A DNA stretch of 64,000 nt from Candidatus Gastranaerophilales bacterium (GCA_944325635.1 CALVBD010000004.1:62001-126000); one strand, 5' to 3'. Shown: positions 7,946 through 16,802, numbered from the stretch's first letter. Made by a program: numbers and translations. Notes: generated from the letters alone by a model not told the origin.

Positions 7946-10543
7946 ATGGTAAACATGATTTCTTCCTACATACAAAATTATAATAACAAACCTCAACCTA
8001 AGCCAAAGACTCAAGATGTTGAAATTGTTAATGTTAAAAAAGCAAAACCTAATTTTGATATTAACAGAGAACTAGCAAACAGAACGTTTATAAAACCTCT
8101 TCCGGGGCAGGGGCATCTTGTAAAAAATAGAATAACAGATCTTCCGGCTGTCATTGTAAAAGATTTTGCATACGATTTAAAAGCTCTGAAGGACGGTTAC
8201 ACAGGGAAAGCAAATGACCACCAGCTCGGAAAATTAAATGATATGGGGCTTGCAGTAGGCGGGTTAAGTCTTGCAGGTTTCCTCGCAACAATTAAGCAGA
8301 CTCCGAAAACAAAAGCAATGGAATTTATCGGGCTTGCGTCATTCCTTGCCTCAATGAGCATCTGGCCGAAAGTAGCAATCCAGTGGCCGGCACAGTTAAT
8401 TCATGGCGTAAATATTTCCCAGCAGTATGAAGACAGTTTCGGCAGAAAGAAAAAATTCTATCTTGATCCGCAGTTTATTCCTTGGGATTTATATTCGGAT
8501 AAAGAAATTAATAAAATAGGCGACAGATTAGGCGTGCCACGTGATATGAACAATCGCCGTGACTTTATTCAGGATAAAATGAGAAAAATCGCTGTTCAGA
8601 ATAATACCCTCTGGATGTTGACCGCGGGTTTTGCTACACCTGTAATGAGTGCATTGATTTGTAGTTTATCTGAGCCGTATGTAAACAAATATCTGAATAA
8701 TATGCAGATGAAAAAAGCAGATAAGCTTTTAAATAATTTTGCTGAATCTACCGACGCAATGCGGTCAGATAAAATTCAAAAAAATATTGAAAGTTTTATT
8801 GAACTACATAAAGATCAGCCTTTGACTGATGATATGATAAAAACACTATCAAGAAATCTGACTGACGGCTTTGACGGACTTGCAACAGATGCTATGGAAG
8901 AAGATCTGAAAAAACTTTTGAGACCGGAAGGCGTTGAGAAATATACACTTTCATCAACTTCCGCCCAGGCAATGGCAGATAATGCCAAAAAGGCTTTAAA
9001 AGACAGTCCGCTGGATAAGGCTATAATTGATGCTGTTGTTCCGACTCCTGAACAGCTGACAAATTTGTTTGAAAGTGAAGCTTATGCCGGCAAAGATTTT
9101 ACTAAGCTTCAGGCTCAGGATCTTCTTGATGATATCAGCTTAATTGTCAGAAAGAATATTAGAGAATATAATGCAACAAATCCAGTATTTCCTGTAACCG
9201 ATGAAATTGAAAAACCTATTATTTTTGATAATCTCGTTAATGCAAAATTTAATGAAGCACCTATTTCAAAAGTACTAGTTTCCACACCTGCAGCAAAATT
9301 TGATCAGGAAGCTCAGCAGATTGTCAGAAGTGCAGCAAAGGTTATGACAGATTTAAAAGCAAAGACTGATGTCTTAGATAAATTTGCTTATATTAAATTT
9401 GCATCTGCTCCGGAAACCGGACTTGCTAATTATTGGAATGATGTAGCTGAAAGCTTGGTTAAAATATTCAAATTTACGCCGGAAGAGATAAAAAATACGC
9501 GTATGGACAGACAATTAATGACGACTCTTTTGCGTGAAAAAATGGAAAAAATAGCCTCTGACGGTGTTGAATATAATCGTGTAATGAAGGCTGTATGTGA
9601 AAAAATTAATACATTAAAAGATACCGTTAAAGCAGATACAATTCCTAATAATTATATAGAAGCTGTTGACAGTACCTATGATACTGCAGCTAATTCGTTA
9701 GAAAATCTTACACTCGAAAACGGTAAAAGGGTTAGCTTTGAACGTGTTGCACAGCATCTTACCGGACCAAAAACAATTAAAAATGGTGAAACTGTTCATT
9801 CTGCCGACCAATCGCTTAAACAACTCCAGAAAAGTTTTGTTGAAGAACGTTTCCTTGGTATCAAGAGTACATTTGAAGGTCTTTTGAATAGCATGAACTT
9901 CTACAGAAAAGTCGCAACAAATTCTATTGACACTTTGAAAGACAGACCTCGTGAAATAAAAGAAGAAGTAATAGAATTCTGTAAGCAATTAGCCATAGAC
10001 CGCCACATGGTTGACTTTGAAACCAAATTCTATATGCTCAGAAACCCTTATCCTAATATGGATGATTTGAGTGATGTAGAAATCAAAGACGGCAAAGTTA
10101 TTAACAAATACTTCGGTAAAAATGCCAATAACATGGGAAGTGTTGATATTCCGGGTGACTGGGATTTCTTCAAAACTGCTATGCAAACTTTGTATAAAGA
10201 GCATATGCATCCAGATACAGAAGCAGTCTTTAGAGATACCAATATAACAGGAGTCGGTGCATATAGAGATGCAGTATTTAAAGACATAGGTGATACAAAA
10301 TATTTTGCAAAATTACAGCACTTTGTAGAAAATAATAATTCAACCGCTACTTCTGCAAGAAAATTCCTTCTTCTCGGTATGTCTCCGGACGATTTGTTCT
10401 CAAAAATAGGTCTTAGAAAATATAATTCTCAAAAGTGGCTGAAAACGTTTGGCACAATCGGAGGCGTATTACTCGGCGTTACATTAATTGCACAATTTTT
10501 CTTCGGACGTATGAAACTTCCTGAAAACAGGCAAAAGGGTTAA
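7946..10543 (+). CDS. unknown large helical protein with terminal membrane segments
   Basis: An 865-residue protein of unknown function. The N-terminal part has hydrophobic stretches (about residues 105-140 and 226-245). It has the same ordered motifs as the preceding gene (LIHGVNISQQY, FIPWDLYS, DRLGV, then an N/W-containing hydrophobic helix), so the two share a domain. Residues ~250-820 are charged and predicted helical. A final hydrophobic segment (TIGGVLLGVTLIAQFFFG) lies near 840-858. It starts MVNMISSYIQ; a related MIS-Y-Q sequence occurs in the next gene. The gap to that gene is 3 bp. Confidence 0.8.
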   Translation: MVNMISSYIQNYNNKPQPKPKTQDVEIVNVKKAKPNFDINRELANRTFIKPLPGQGHLVKNRITDLPAVIVKDFAYDLKALKDGYTGKANDHQLGKLNDMGLAVGGLSLAGFLATIKQTPKTKAMEFIGLASFLASMSIWPKVAIQWPAQLIHGVNISQQYEDSFGRKKKFYLDPQFIPWDLYSDKEINKIGDRLGVPRDMNNRRDFIQDKMRKIAVQNNTLWMLTAGFATPVMSALICSLSEPYVNKYLNNMQMKKADKLLNNFAESTDAMRSDKIQKNIESFIELHKDQPLTDDMIKTLSRNLTDGFDGLATDAMEEDLKKLLRPEGVEKYTLSSTSAQAMADNAKKALKDSPLDKAIIDAVVPTPEQLTNLFESEAYAGKDFTKLQAQDLLDDISLIVRKNIREYNATNPVFPVTDEIEKPIIFDNLVNAKFNEAPISKVLVSTPAAKFDQEAQQIVRSAAKVMTDLKAKTDVLDKFAYIKFASAPETGLANYWNDVAESLVKIFKFTPEEIKNTRMDRQLMTTLLREKMEKIASDGVEYNRVMKAVCEKINTLKDTVKADTIPNNYIEAVDSTYDTAANSLENLTLENGKRVSFERVAQHLTGPKTIKNGETVHSADQSLKQLQKSFVEERFLGIKSTFEGLLNSMNFYRKVATNSIDTLKDRPREIKEEVIEFCKQLAIDRHMVDFETKFYMLRNPYPNMDDLSDVEIKDGKVINKYFGKNANNMGSVDIPGDWDFFKTAMQTLYKEHMHPDTEAVFRDTNITGVGAYRDAVFKDIGDTKYFAKLQHFVENNNSTATSARKFLLLGMSPDDLFSKIGLRKYNSQKWLKTFGTIGGVLLGVTLIAQFFFGRMKLPENRQKG

Positions 10544-10546
10544 AAT

Positions 10547-12292
10547 ATGATACAGACAACCAATTTGTTAACTCAACATATAAACAGACAGCAGACTGTT
10601 AGAAATCAAAATACACTGCCACCGGTTAATATTACCAATCCGGTTGCACCAGAACGCGGCGGTATGATTTCAACTTATCTGCAAAGTCTTGCTGCAATAA
10701 ATAAACCTGTTGTCACAAGACCTTCTGAAGTCCAACAGCCGGAAGCTCCGAAGAAAATAGTATACAGAAATAATCTTCGCAGTATGTTCAGGCATGAACA
10801 GGCTAATATTTTGGCTATAGTACCAAGAACTTTCAATGCTAAAGATACAAACGGAAACGGATATATAGACGGTAACGAAAAAGGCGGTACTTTTATTAAC
10901 GCGATTGAAAGACTTGATGAAGTAAAAGAAGACGGTTTTAATACCCTTCACCTGTTGCCTATAAGCACCCCTGGTAAGATTAAAGCTATGGGAACTGCAG
11001 GTTCTGTTTATTCCCCGAAAGATCTTATTGAAATAGATCCTAAGCTTTATGATCCGTCAGCACCGGGTACTGTAAAAGATCAGTTTAAAAAGTTTATAGA
11101 TGAATGTCATAAGCGTGGAATAAAGGTAATGATGGATTTACCTAGCTGTGCTTCTTATGAAATGTTCCTTGAACATCCTGAGTGGATGGCAATGGAAGCT
11201 GACGGACTTGCCAAAACTCCTCAGGGATGGAATGATATCAGAATGTTCCAGCCTTGGGAAGATGAAGGAAAGCGTACACTTAACCCAAAATTGCTGGAAC
11301 TCCATAAACAATTTATTGATTTTTGTATTGATTTAGGTGTTGATGGTATCAGAGCCGACGTTGCAAGAGCAAAACCGGTTGAATTCTGGGATATTTTAAT
11401 TCCGTATTCAAGAATGCGTGATCCGGAATTTGCTTGGCTTGCAGAGACTTATACTTATGAAGATGCTTCCCCTCAGGCAAATATGCCTTATGATAGACCA
11501 GAAGACTCTTTGCGTGCAGGGTTTGATGCGATTTACGGACAATATCACATTTTCCATGAATGGTCTAATGCTCAAACTCTTATGGATTATGTAAAAGAAC
11601 AGTTAGATATGTCTTACAGATTGGACAGAGGAAAATCTTTAATCGGTTCTTTTGCAACGCATGACGATATCTCTCCGATGTTCCATGGCGGTGCTGATTA
11701 TTGCAAAATGACACTGGGCATACAAGCAACTTTACCTATGTTAAATATGTACCAGGTTGATGGTTTCCAGACTGGAGATTATTACATGTATCCTTATGAG
11801 GATAAATATAATCCTGAAACACAGACCGATAACCATGAAATGACTGTTCACCGCGGCAAACTGGATATCTTCAATGCTTCTAGAAAACCGGGCGGTGATG
11901 ATGAATCTATCAGAACTTTCCTTCAGGATGCAAATCAATTAAGAAAGGATTACGCCGACATTGTAGGCCCTGAGGGTACTTTTATCGAACTTGAAAAAGA
12001 AGATGATAAAAATGATCAGATAATTGCATATGCAAGACATTATCACGGAAGAACTTTACTTGTTCTTGCAAATAAAAACGTTAACCGTGCTGTCGCCTGC
12101 AAAGTGAAAATCCCGACACTGAAAGCATCTCAAAAACTGGATAATCTGTTGCCTTCTTATGGTAAGGAAAGTATTTTCCAGGCTGTTGACGGTGAATTGA
12201 GAGTAGATCTCGGGCCGGCAAGGGTTCACGTATTTGAAATAGATACTCCTTATATAGAAAATTATACAAGAAACGTTTATAAGCAGCACTAA
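10547..12292 (+). CDS. GH13-family glycoside hydrolase (alpha-amylase superfamily), cytoplasmic
   Basis: A 581-residue protein with a (beta/alpha)8 GH13 domain from about residue 85. It has the calcium-site loop KDTNGNGYIDGNE (~99-111), nucleophile D271 in GIRAD, acid/base E300 in WLAET, and H372-D373 in ATHDD. The usual region I 'D..NH' is reduced to MDLPS. A C-terminal beta domain follows (~480-575). There is no signal peptide. The first ~75 residues are Pro/Gln-rich and include MISTYLQ, resembling the start of the upstream protein. It is third in an operon with 1- and 3-bp gaps. The substrate (glycogen or maltodextrin type) is unproven. Confidence 0.85.
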   Translation: MIQTTNLLTQHINRQQTVRNQNTLPPVNITNPVAPERGGMISTYLQSLAAINKPVVTRPSEVQQPEAPKKIVYRNNLRSMFRHEQANILAIVPRTFNAKDTNGNGYIDGNEKGGTFINAIERLDEVKEDGFNTLHLLPISTPGKIKAMGTAGSVYSPKDLIEIDPKLYDPSAPGTVKDQFKKFIDECHKRGIKVMMDLPSCASYEMFLEHPEWMAMEADGLAKTPQGWNDIRMFQPWEDEGKRTLNPKLLELHKQFIDFCIDLGVDGIRADVARAKPVEFWDILIPYSRMRDPEFAWLAETYTYEDASPQANMPYDRPEDSLRAGFDAIYGQYHIFHEWSNAQTLMDYVKEQLDMSYRLDRGKSLIGSFATHDDISPMFHGGADYCKMTLGIQATLPMLNMYQVDGFQTGDYYMYPYEDKYNPETQTDNHEMTVHRGKLDIFNASRKPGGDDESIRTFLQDANQLRKDYADIVGPEGTFIELEKEDDKNDQIIAYARHYHGRTLLVLANKNVNRAVACKVKIPTLKASQKLDNLLPSYGKESIFQAVDGELRVDLGPARVHVFEIDTPYIENYTRNVYKQH

Positions 12293-12316
12293 TTTGGCAA
12301 ACATTAAATAAACTAA

Positions 12317-12350
12317 GCAATACAGCCGTATCCGTCGGCTGTGTTGCTTT
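12317..12350 (+). terminator. terminator after GH13 operon
   Basis: GCAAtACAGCCG and CGGCTGTgTTGC form a strong stem around a six-base loop, followed by a short TTT. It separates the operon from the pilin-like gene. Confidence 0.6.
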
Positions 12351-12408
12351 GTGTACGGTTGAAATTTAACGAAAAATATGTTAGAATAATAAAAAAGGAG
12401 GATGAAGT

Positions 12409-13303
12409 ATGAAAAGCCTTGATATGATTGCGTTTGCGGGGGGGGGGGCAGTCTAAATCTAAGCAATATCCTGAAAATAGCCTTGAGTTGGCACCTGAGC
12501 AAGTAAACAAAAAGCACACGATAATTCACAAATCGTTTTTCATTGAGAATGCTTTTTCAAAAATAAATCACTTAAACGGTTTTACCTTAGCGGAAGTTTT
12601 AATTACTCTTGGGATAATTGGCGTTGTAGCAGCAATGACACTACCAGCATTGGTTCAAAAACAACAGGACAAAATCACTGTTACAAAACTAAAAAAGGCT
12701 TACAGTGTGATTAGTCAGGCCTACTTAATGGCAAGAAATGAAAACGGAGAAATAAATAACTGGGGATTTGCAGGAAATATTACAAATTCAGACAGAGACG
12801 AAAACGGGGTATTTGACTCTTCTGTTTATGATAATAGTGAGCTTTTTTGGTCAAAATTAATTCCGTATATGAAGGTTACTTCAACTTGTTATGACAGGGG
12901 AACTAACTGCAAAATACCAAGTCAGTATAACTTATCAGGCAGTATCAGATATAACAAAAATACCACAACTCAAATAAAACTGGCTGACGGTACGGTCTTT
13001 CTTGGTGGGTGGCTGGCTAATATTAACTGTACTCAGACGGTTTCATGCGGGGATTTTTCTGTTGATGTGAATGGCCCTGAGAATAAGCCTAATACTGTTG
13101 GGAAAGATGTTTTTTACTTCGCTATTTATCAAAATAAAATTGTTCCTTATGGTGGAAATACAGGTTCAGCTACATTCGATAAACGGTGTAAAAATGGCGG
13201 TGACGGTTATGGTTGTACAGCTTGGGTAATTTATAATGAAAATCTTGACTATCTAAAGTGTCCTGATCAGTTATCTTGGGATGGCAATACTAAATGTAAG
13301 TAA
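12409..13303 (+). CDS. type IV pilin-like protein, out of frame at an 11-G tract
   Basis: AGGAGG lies seven bases before the ATG at 12409. That frame reads MKSLDMIAFAGGGAV and stops at 12456, because the tract at 12438-12448 has 11 Gs. With 10 Gs the frame continues as ...FAGGGQSKSK into a long ORF ending at 13303. The main domain has the prepilin motif GFTLAEVLITLGIIG about 55 residues in, then a hydrophobic helix and a Cys-containing C-terminal domain. No good ribosome binding site exists downstream of the tract. It is paralogous to the decayed gene at 48370 (TVTKLKKAYSVISQAY; GYGCTAWVI). It is probably phase-variable; a sequencing error in the homopolymer is the alternative. Confidence 0.8.
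12438..12448 (+). repeat. poly-G tract (11 G) in pilin leader
   Basis: Eleven consecutive Gs begin inside codon 10 of the pilin-like gene. A homopolymer this long is rare in AT-rich DNA. The only other one in this window is at 63542-63552, in the same position of a second pilin gene. Confidence 0.95.
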
Positions 13304-13307
13304 ACCT

Positions 13308-13335
13308 AAAAAGACAGCTTTTAAGGCTGTCTTTT
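13308..13335 (+). terminator. terminator after poly-G pilin gene
   Basis: AAAGACAGC and GCTGTCTTT pair around a short loop and are followed by Ts. It lies directly after the pilin stop codon. Confidence 0.8.
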
Positions 13336-13378
13336 AATATCATTTATTTATACTATTAGCCTTTTTGAGATTTTAATG

Positions 13379-13390
13379 TATAATCTTATT
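13379..13390 (+). promoter_or_regulatory. -10 element placed for leaderless start
   Basis: A perfect TATAAT (13379-13384) lies six bases before the ATG at 13391. There is no Shine-Dalgarno sequence. Confidence 0.55.
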
Positions 13391-14305
13391 ATGAAAAAAT
13401 TTATCGTATCTTTAATTTTATGTACAGCTTTTTGTGTAAATTATAATGAACCGTCTTATGCCGGACCTATTGCAGATTTTAAACTGAGAATAGAAAATTC
13501 CCGTTCGGAAAAGCAGACAATTAAAGATATTGAGGCTCTTTTTGATTTACAGACTCAGTACACTAATAAGTATGATTTAAAGAAACTTGCAACGCTTTAT
13601 GCTGATAATTACGTAGATAATGACGGATATACAAAAAAAGTTTATTTTAAACTAATTCAGGATACCTGGGATACTTATCCAGACATAACTTATAAAACTG
13701 AAATTAAAGATATCAAAGTAAACGGTGATTACGCGGTTGTTCAAACTCATGAGACTGCCGTTGCAACCGATGATGAGGAGTCTGATGTTATTGCAGCAAA
13801 GGGTGAGTTATATTCTACTGCAACTTGTGTTTATTATTTAAAACGTTTGAATGAGAAATGGTTAATTTCAGCCGAACAGGTTGTGGAAGAACGTTCCACT
13901 CTAAAATACGGTGATGCAAGATTTGTAAAAATGGAACTTAATGCCCCTTCCCTTATTGGAGCAGGAGAGGAATATACTGCTGAATTAAAGGTAGATTTGC
14001 CTAAAGATCATATTGTAATTGCTTCAATTAATAAAGAACGCATTGTACAGCCTGTTAAAAAAGATACTGAAGTTTTTAAACGTCTGCCTGAAGAACAAAT
14101 TCTGGAAAGAGTATTCAATGCAAATACAGATAATATTAATGAGTATGCTGTAGCCTCAGTCGGGATTACGAGATCCGAAAAAGTTAACGATGATTTTGTA
14201 AAAGTATATATGAACGGACTCGCTTTTATTATAACAAGAGTAAATGTAGTTCCGAAAAATAATTTTGTTGAGATAGAGGAAGAAAATGTCGAAAAAGCTA
14301 AGTAA
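13391..14305 (+). CDS. exported protein with N-terminal NTF2/SnoaL-like domain
   Basis: A 304-residue protein with a signal peptide (MKKFIVSLILCTAFCVN...YAG, cleavage near residue 24). The region to about residue 155 has the look of an NTF2-like/SnoaL fold (IKDIEALFDLQTQYTNKYDLKKLATLYADNYV ... WLISAEQV). The C-terminal half is beta-rich and unrecognised. The start at 13391 is preferred over 13376 because the longer form overlaps the TATAAT and dilutes the signal peptide. It overlaps lspA by 20 bases and heads a run with lspA, a pseudouridine synthase and a LapA-like protein. Confidence 0.8.
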   Translation: MKKFIVSLILCTAFCVNYNEPSYAGPIADFKLRIENSRSEKQTIKDIEALFDLQTQYTNKYDLKKLATLYADNYVDNDGYTKKVYFKLIQDTWDTYPDITYKTEIKDIKVNGDYAVVQTHETAVATDDEESDVIAAKGELYSTATCVYYLKRLNEKWLISAEQVVEERSTLKYGDARFVKMELNAPSLIGAGEEYTAELKVDLPKDHIVIASINKERIVQPVKKDTEVFKRLPEEQILERVFNANTDNINEYAVASVGITRSEKVNDDFVKVYMNGLAFIITRVNVVPKNNFVEIEEENVEKAK

Positions 14306-14750
14306 AATAATTTATTTGATAGTATGCTTTGTCTTCTTTCTCTTTTCGGATTTATATCTTTCAGAACTTCTTGTTAAAAATATCTCGCGCGGATTTGCAT
14401 TTTCCAGTAATATAATTGCACTGACCTATGTCCGGAATACAGGTGCTGCGTTTAATATTTTGAATAATTCAAGAGAATTCTTGATAATTTTATCTGCTGC
14501 GGCGCTTGTCCTTATATTCGCTTATATAATCCGGCATGCAAAATCCATTTCAATGAAAGCAATATTCTTTACCTCGCTTCTTGCCGCAGGCATTGCGGGA
14601 AATTTGCATGAACGAATTGTATTCGGGTTTGTACGTGACTTTTTTGAATTAAAATTTGTAGACTTTCCTGTTTTTAATATTTCGGATATATTTATAAATA
14701 TCGGTGTTATTGCTTTAATTATTCTTATTCTGATAAGAAAAACGAAATAG
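14286..14750 (+). CDS. lspA: lipoprotein signal peptidase LspA, with atypical active-site residue
   Basis: A 154-residue polytopic membrane protein with four hydrophobic segments. The LspA motifs are VRNTGAAF (49-56), GIAGNLHER (102-110) and FNISDIFI (130-137). D134 matches the second catalytic aspartate. The first catalytic aspartate (GNxxDR) is replaced by Glu at 109. LspA is an aspartyl protease that removes signal peptides from lipoproteins, so the change is notable. It overlaps the upstream gene and ends one base before the next. Confidence 0.85.
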   Translation: MSKKLSKIIYLIVCFVFFLFSDLYLSELLVKNISRGFAFSSNIIALTYVRNTGAAFNILNNSREFLIILSAAALVLIFAYIIRHAKSISMKAIFFTSLLAAGIAGNLHERIVFGFVRDFFELKFVDFPVFNISDIFINIGVIALIILILIRKTK

Positions 14751-14751
14751 T

Positions 14752-15663
14752 ATGATTTTATTTGTTGACGAAAATGATGAATTACAGAGACTGGATAATT
14801 TTTTAAAAACTGTTCTGCCTGATTTTTCACGTTCTAAAATCCAGACATTTATAAAATCTGGGAATATTTTGATAAATGATGCTGTAAAAAAATCTTCATA
14901 CCTGTTAAAAGAGAATGATAAAATTACAATTGATCTTCCTCCTGAGCGGGAAATAAAGATACGTCCTCAAGATATTCCGCTTGATATAATTTATGAAGAT
15001 GAAAATATGCTTGTGGTGAATAAGCCTTCAGGAATGCTGACTCATCCGACAGTATTAGAGATGGAAAATACACTTGTAAACGCACTTTTATATAAATACG
15101 CGGAAAATTTATCAGATATAAACGGGGAATTCCGTCGCGGTATACTGCACAGACTTGATAGAAATACTTCGGGGCTTTTAATGGTTGCAAAAAATAACAA
15201 GGCTCACGAATTTCTTGCGGAACAGATTAAAAATCATACTGTTATGAAAAAGTACCGTGCGGTTTTGAAAGGTGATTACCCGAAAGACGAAGATATTATT
15301 AATTTTCCAATAGGCAGAAACCAAAATCAGCCTCATAAAATGATGGTCCGAGAGGATGGAAAAGAGAGTACTACTATTTTAAAAGTATTGAAACGTTATG
15401 GTGAAGCGACTTACGTTGAATTAACGCTTGTTACTGGAAGGACTCACCAGATACGCGTGCATACGGCTTATATGAAGCACCCTGTATATAATGATACACT
15501 CTATGGTGCAGGCAAGGGAAAAGTAACAACGCAAGAACAAGTTTTGCAGTCATACTATTTGAGGTTTACAAAACCGTTTTCTGATGAGATAATAGAATTG
15601 GAAATAGAACCTGACGAAAAAGTGGCAAAGGTTCTAAAATATTTTGAGGGCAGGCAAAAATGA
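14752..15663 (+). CDS. RluA/RluD-family 23S/tRNA pseudouridine synthase
   Basis: A 303-residue enzyme with an N-terminal S4 RNA-binding domain (about residues 10-65, LDNFLKTVLPDFSRSKIQTFIKSG). A PsuA catalytic domain follows. The signature HRLDRNTSGLLMVAKN contains the catalytic Asp near residue 136. GRTHQIRVH near residue 229 is also typical. RluD-like enzymes modify 23S rRNA, but the exact target cannot be assigned. It is packed between lspA (1-bp gap) and the LapA-like gene (ATGA overlap), an arrangement also common next to lspA in Firmicutes. Confidence 0.9.
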   Translation: MILFVDENDELQRLDNFLKTVLPDFSRSKIQTFIKSGNILINDAVKKSSYLLKENDKITIDLPPEREIKIRPQDIPLDIIYEDENMLVVNKPSGMLTHPTVLEMENTLVNALLYKYAENLSDINGEFRRGILHRLDRNTSGLLMVAKNNKAHEFLAEQIKNHTVMKKYRAVLKGDYPKDEDIINFPIGRNQNQPHKMMVREDGKESTTILKVLKRYGEATYVELTLVTGRTHQIRVHTAYMKHPVYNDTLYGAGKGKVTTQEQVLQSYYLRFTKPFSDEIIELEIEPDEKVAKVLKYFEGRQK

Positions 15664-16034
15664 GAAAATTAATGCAAATAATGGCGTATCTTGCGATACT
15701 TGGTGTGATGTTTATTGTGATCTTAAATGCAAGAGAGTCTCTTACCATACAAGTTTGGGGACCAAGATATGATGTGGCTGCACAAATGACTTATCATATG
15801 ACTAAAACTTTAAATGTGGCATTTTATACTATTTGTATATTAATTGCTGGATTATTTGCTGGTGTTGCCCTGACGCTTCCTTTCTACTTCGCGGAACTTG
15901 ATAAAATTGCGGCATATAAAAGAGAACTTGAACGCCGTGACGTAAAATCAGACACAAGTACTTCAAAGGTAAGAGTTCTGGAAGCAAAGGTTCAAGTTTT
16001 AGAAAAAGCATTAAGAGACGCTTTAGGAAGATAA
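15660..16034 (+). CDS. LapA-like (DUF1049) small membrane protein
   Basis: A 124-residue protein with two transmembrane segments (about 5-23 and 52-78) and a C-terminal coiled coil (VRVLEAKVQVLEKALRDAL). This is the layout of LapA-domain/DUF1049 proteins. It overlaps the pseudouridine synthase stop (ATGA) and ends at a strong terminator. Its function in this organism is unknown. Confidence 0.7.
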   Translation: MRKLMQIMAYLAILGVMFIVILNARESLTIQVWGPRYDVAAQMTYHMTKTLNVAFYTICILIAGLFAGVALTLPFYFAELDKIAAYKRELERRDVKSDTSTSKVRVLEAKVQVLEKALRDALGR

Positions 16035-16036
16035 AA

Positions 16037-16066
16037 AGACCGGAATATTTAAATTCCGGTCTTTTA
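16037..16066. terminator. bidirectional terminator
   Basis: AAAGACCGGAAT and ATTCCGGTCTTT form a perfect stem with A and T runs on each side. It can end both the lspA operon and the minus-strand YtxH gene that converges here. Confidence 0.9.
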
Positions 16067-16083
16067 TTACTGATTAAATGATT

Positions 16084-16356
16084 TTATTCAGCGGCTTTGG
16101 CTTCTTTTTGTTGATTAATCACATTTTGTAATTTTTCTTTTAATTCGTCGCCTTTTTTCTGCATTTCAGACACAACATCATCCGCCTTTGACTGGATTTC
16201 TTTCACAGTTTCGTTTGCGCGATTTGTTAAGTCTTTAGTTGTATCAGCAATTAAAGCTCTTGTTTCTTCGCCTGATTTTGGTGCAAGCAATATCCCTGCA
16301 ATAGCGCCGATTGCGCCGCCTACTAAAAAGCCTGCTAAAAATTTAGTTCCTGACAT
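16084..16356 (-). CDS. YtxH-domain protein
   Basis: A 90-residue protein with an N-terminal Gly-rich membrane segment (FLAGFLVGGAIGAIAGILLAP), the KSGEETR motif and a long charged helix. This is typical of YtxH/DUF883-like envelope or stress proteins. AGGAGA lies before the ATG. It resembles the protein at 16803-17114, with a DUF948-like gene between them. Confidence 0.8.
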   Translation of the reverse strand: MSGTKFLAGFLVGGAIGAIAGILLAPKSGEETRALIADTTKDLTNRANETVKEIQSKADDVVSEMQKKGDELKEKLQNVINQQKEAKAAE

Positions 16357-16421
16357 ATTATCTCCTTTTCTTTCGTTTTTATTCTTACAACAGTAAAGGT
16401 AATTTTCATTACCCGAAACTG

Positions 16422-16784
16422 CTATTTTTTAGTAAATAATTTGTATACAGTTGCAAAACCTTTAATCAAACCACCGATAATAGATTCCGAGACTACCTTT
16501 GTTTTCCCGAATACTTTTTCTACAGCGTTTTTAAAACTGTCTACACCCTGATCGGTATTTTTCACAATAGCATTGATGGAATGCAGTGTGTCATTCAGTT
16601 CTTTAATAGTAGGTTTCAGTTCTGTATTCAACAGTAATGCTGTTTCATTAACGTTTTTTGATAATTTTGATAAATCGTAAAGCAGTTTAACCAGAAATCC
16701 GCCGACAATGATTATGACAATGCCACTTGCCCAGGCGAGAAAGGTTAAACCTTCATTTAATGCGATTTGAGAAGTCAGATCCAT
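16422..16784 (-). CDS. DUF948-like membrane protein
   Basis: A 120-residue protein. An N-terminal transmembrane segment (FLAWASGIVIIIVGGFLVKLLYDL, ~14-38) is followed by an amphipathic helix with LSKNVNETALLLNTELKPTI, resembling DUF948 proteins that often accompany YtxH genes. The ribosome binding site is AGAGGAA. The function is unknown. Confidence 0.7.
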   Translation of the reverse strand: MDLTSQIALNEGLTFLAWASGIVIIIVGGFLVKLLYDLSKLSKNVNETALLLNTELKPTIKELNDTLHSINAIVKNTDQGVDSFKNAVEKVFGKTKVVSESIIGGLIKGFATVYKLFTKK

Positions 16785-16802
16785 AGTAATTTCCTCTTAT
16801 TA

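Noticed and set aside
10841-10882. EF-hand-like calcium loop in the GH13 protein
   Set aside because: The D-x-N-x-N-G loop at this place is a normal calcium site of many GH13 enzymes, so it is not an added EF-hand.
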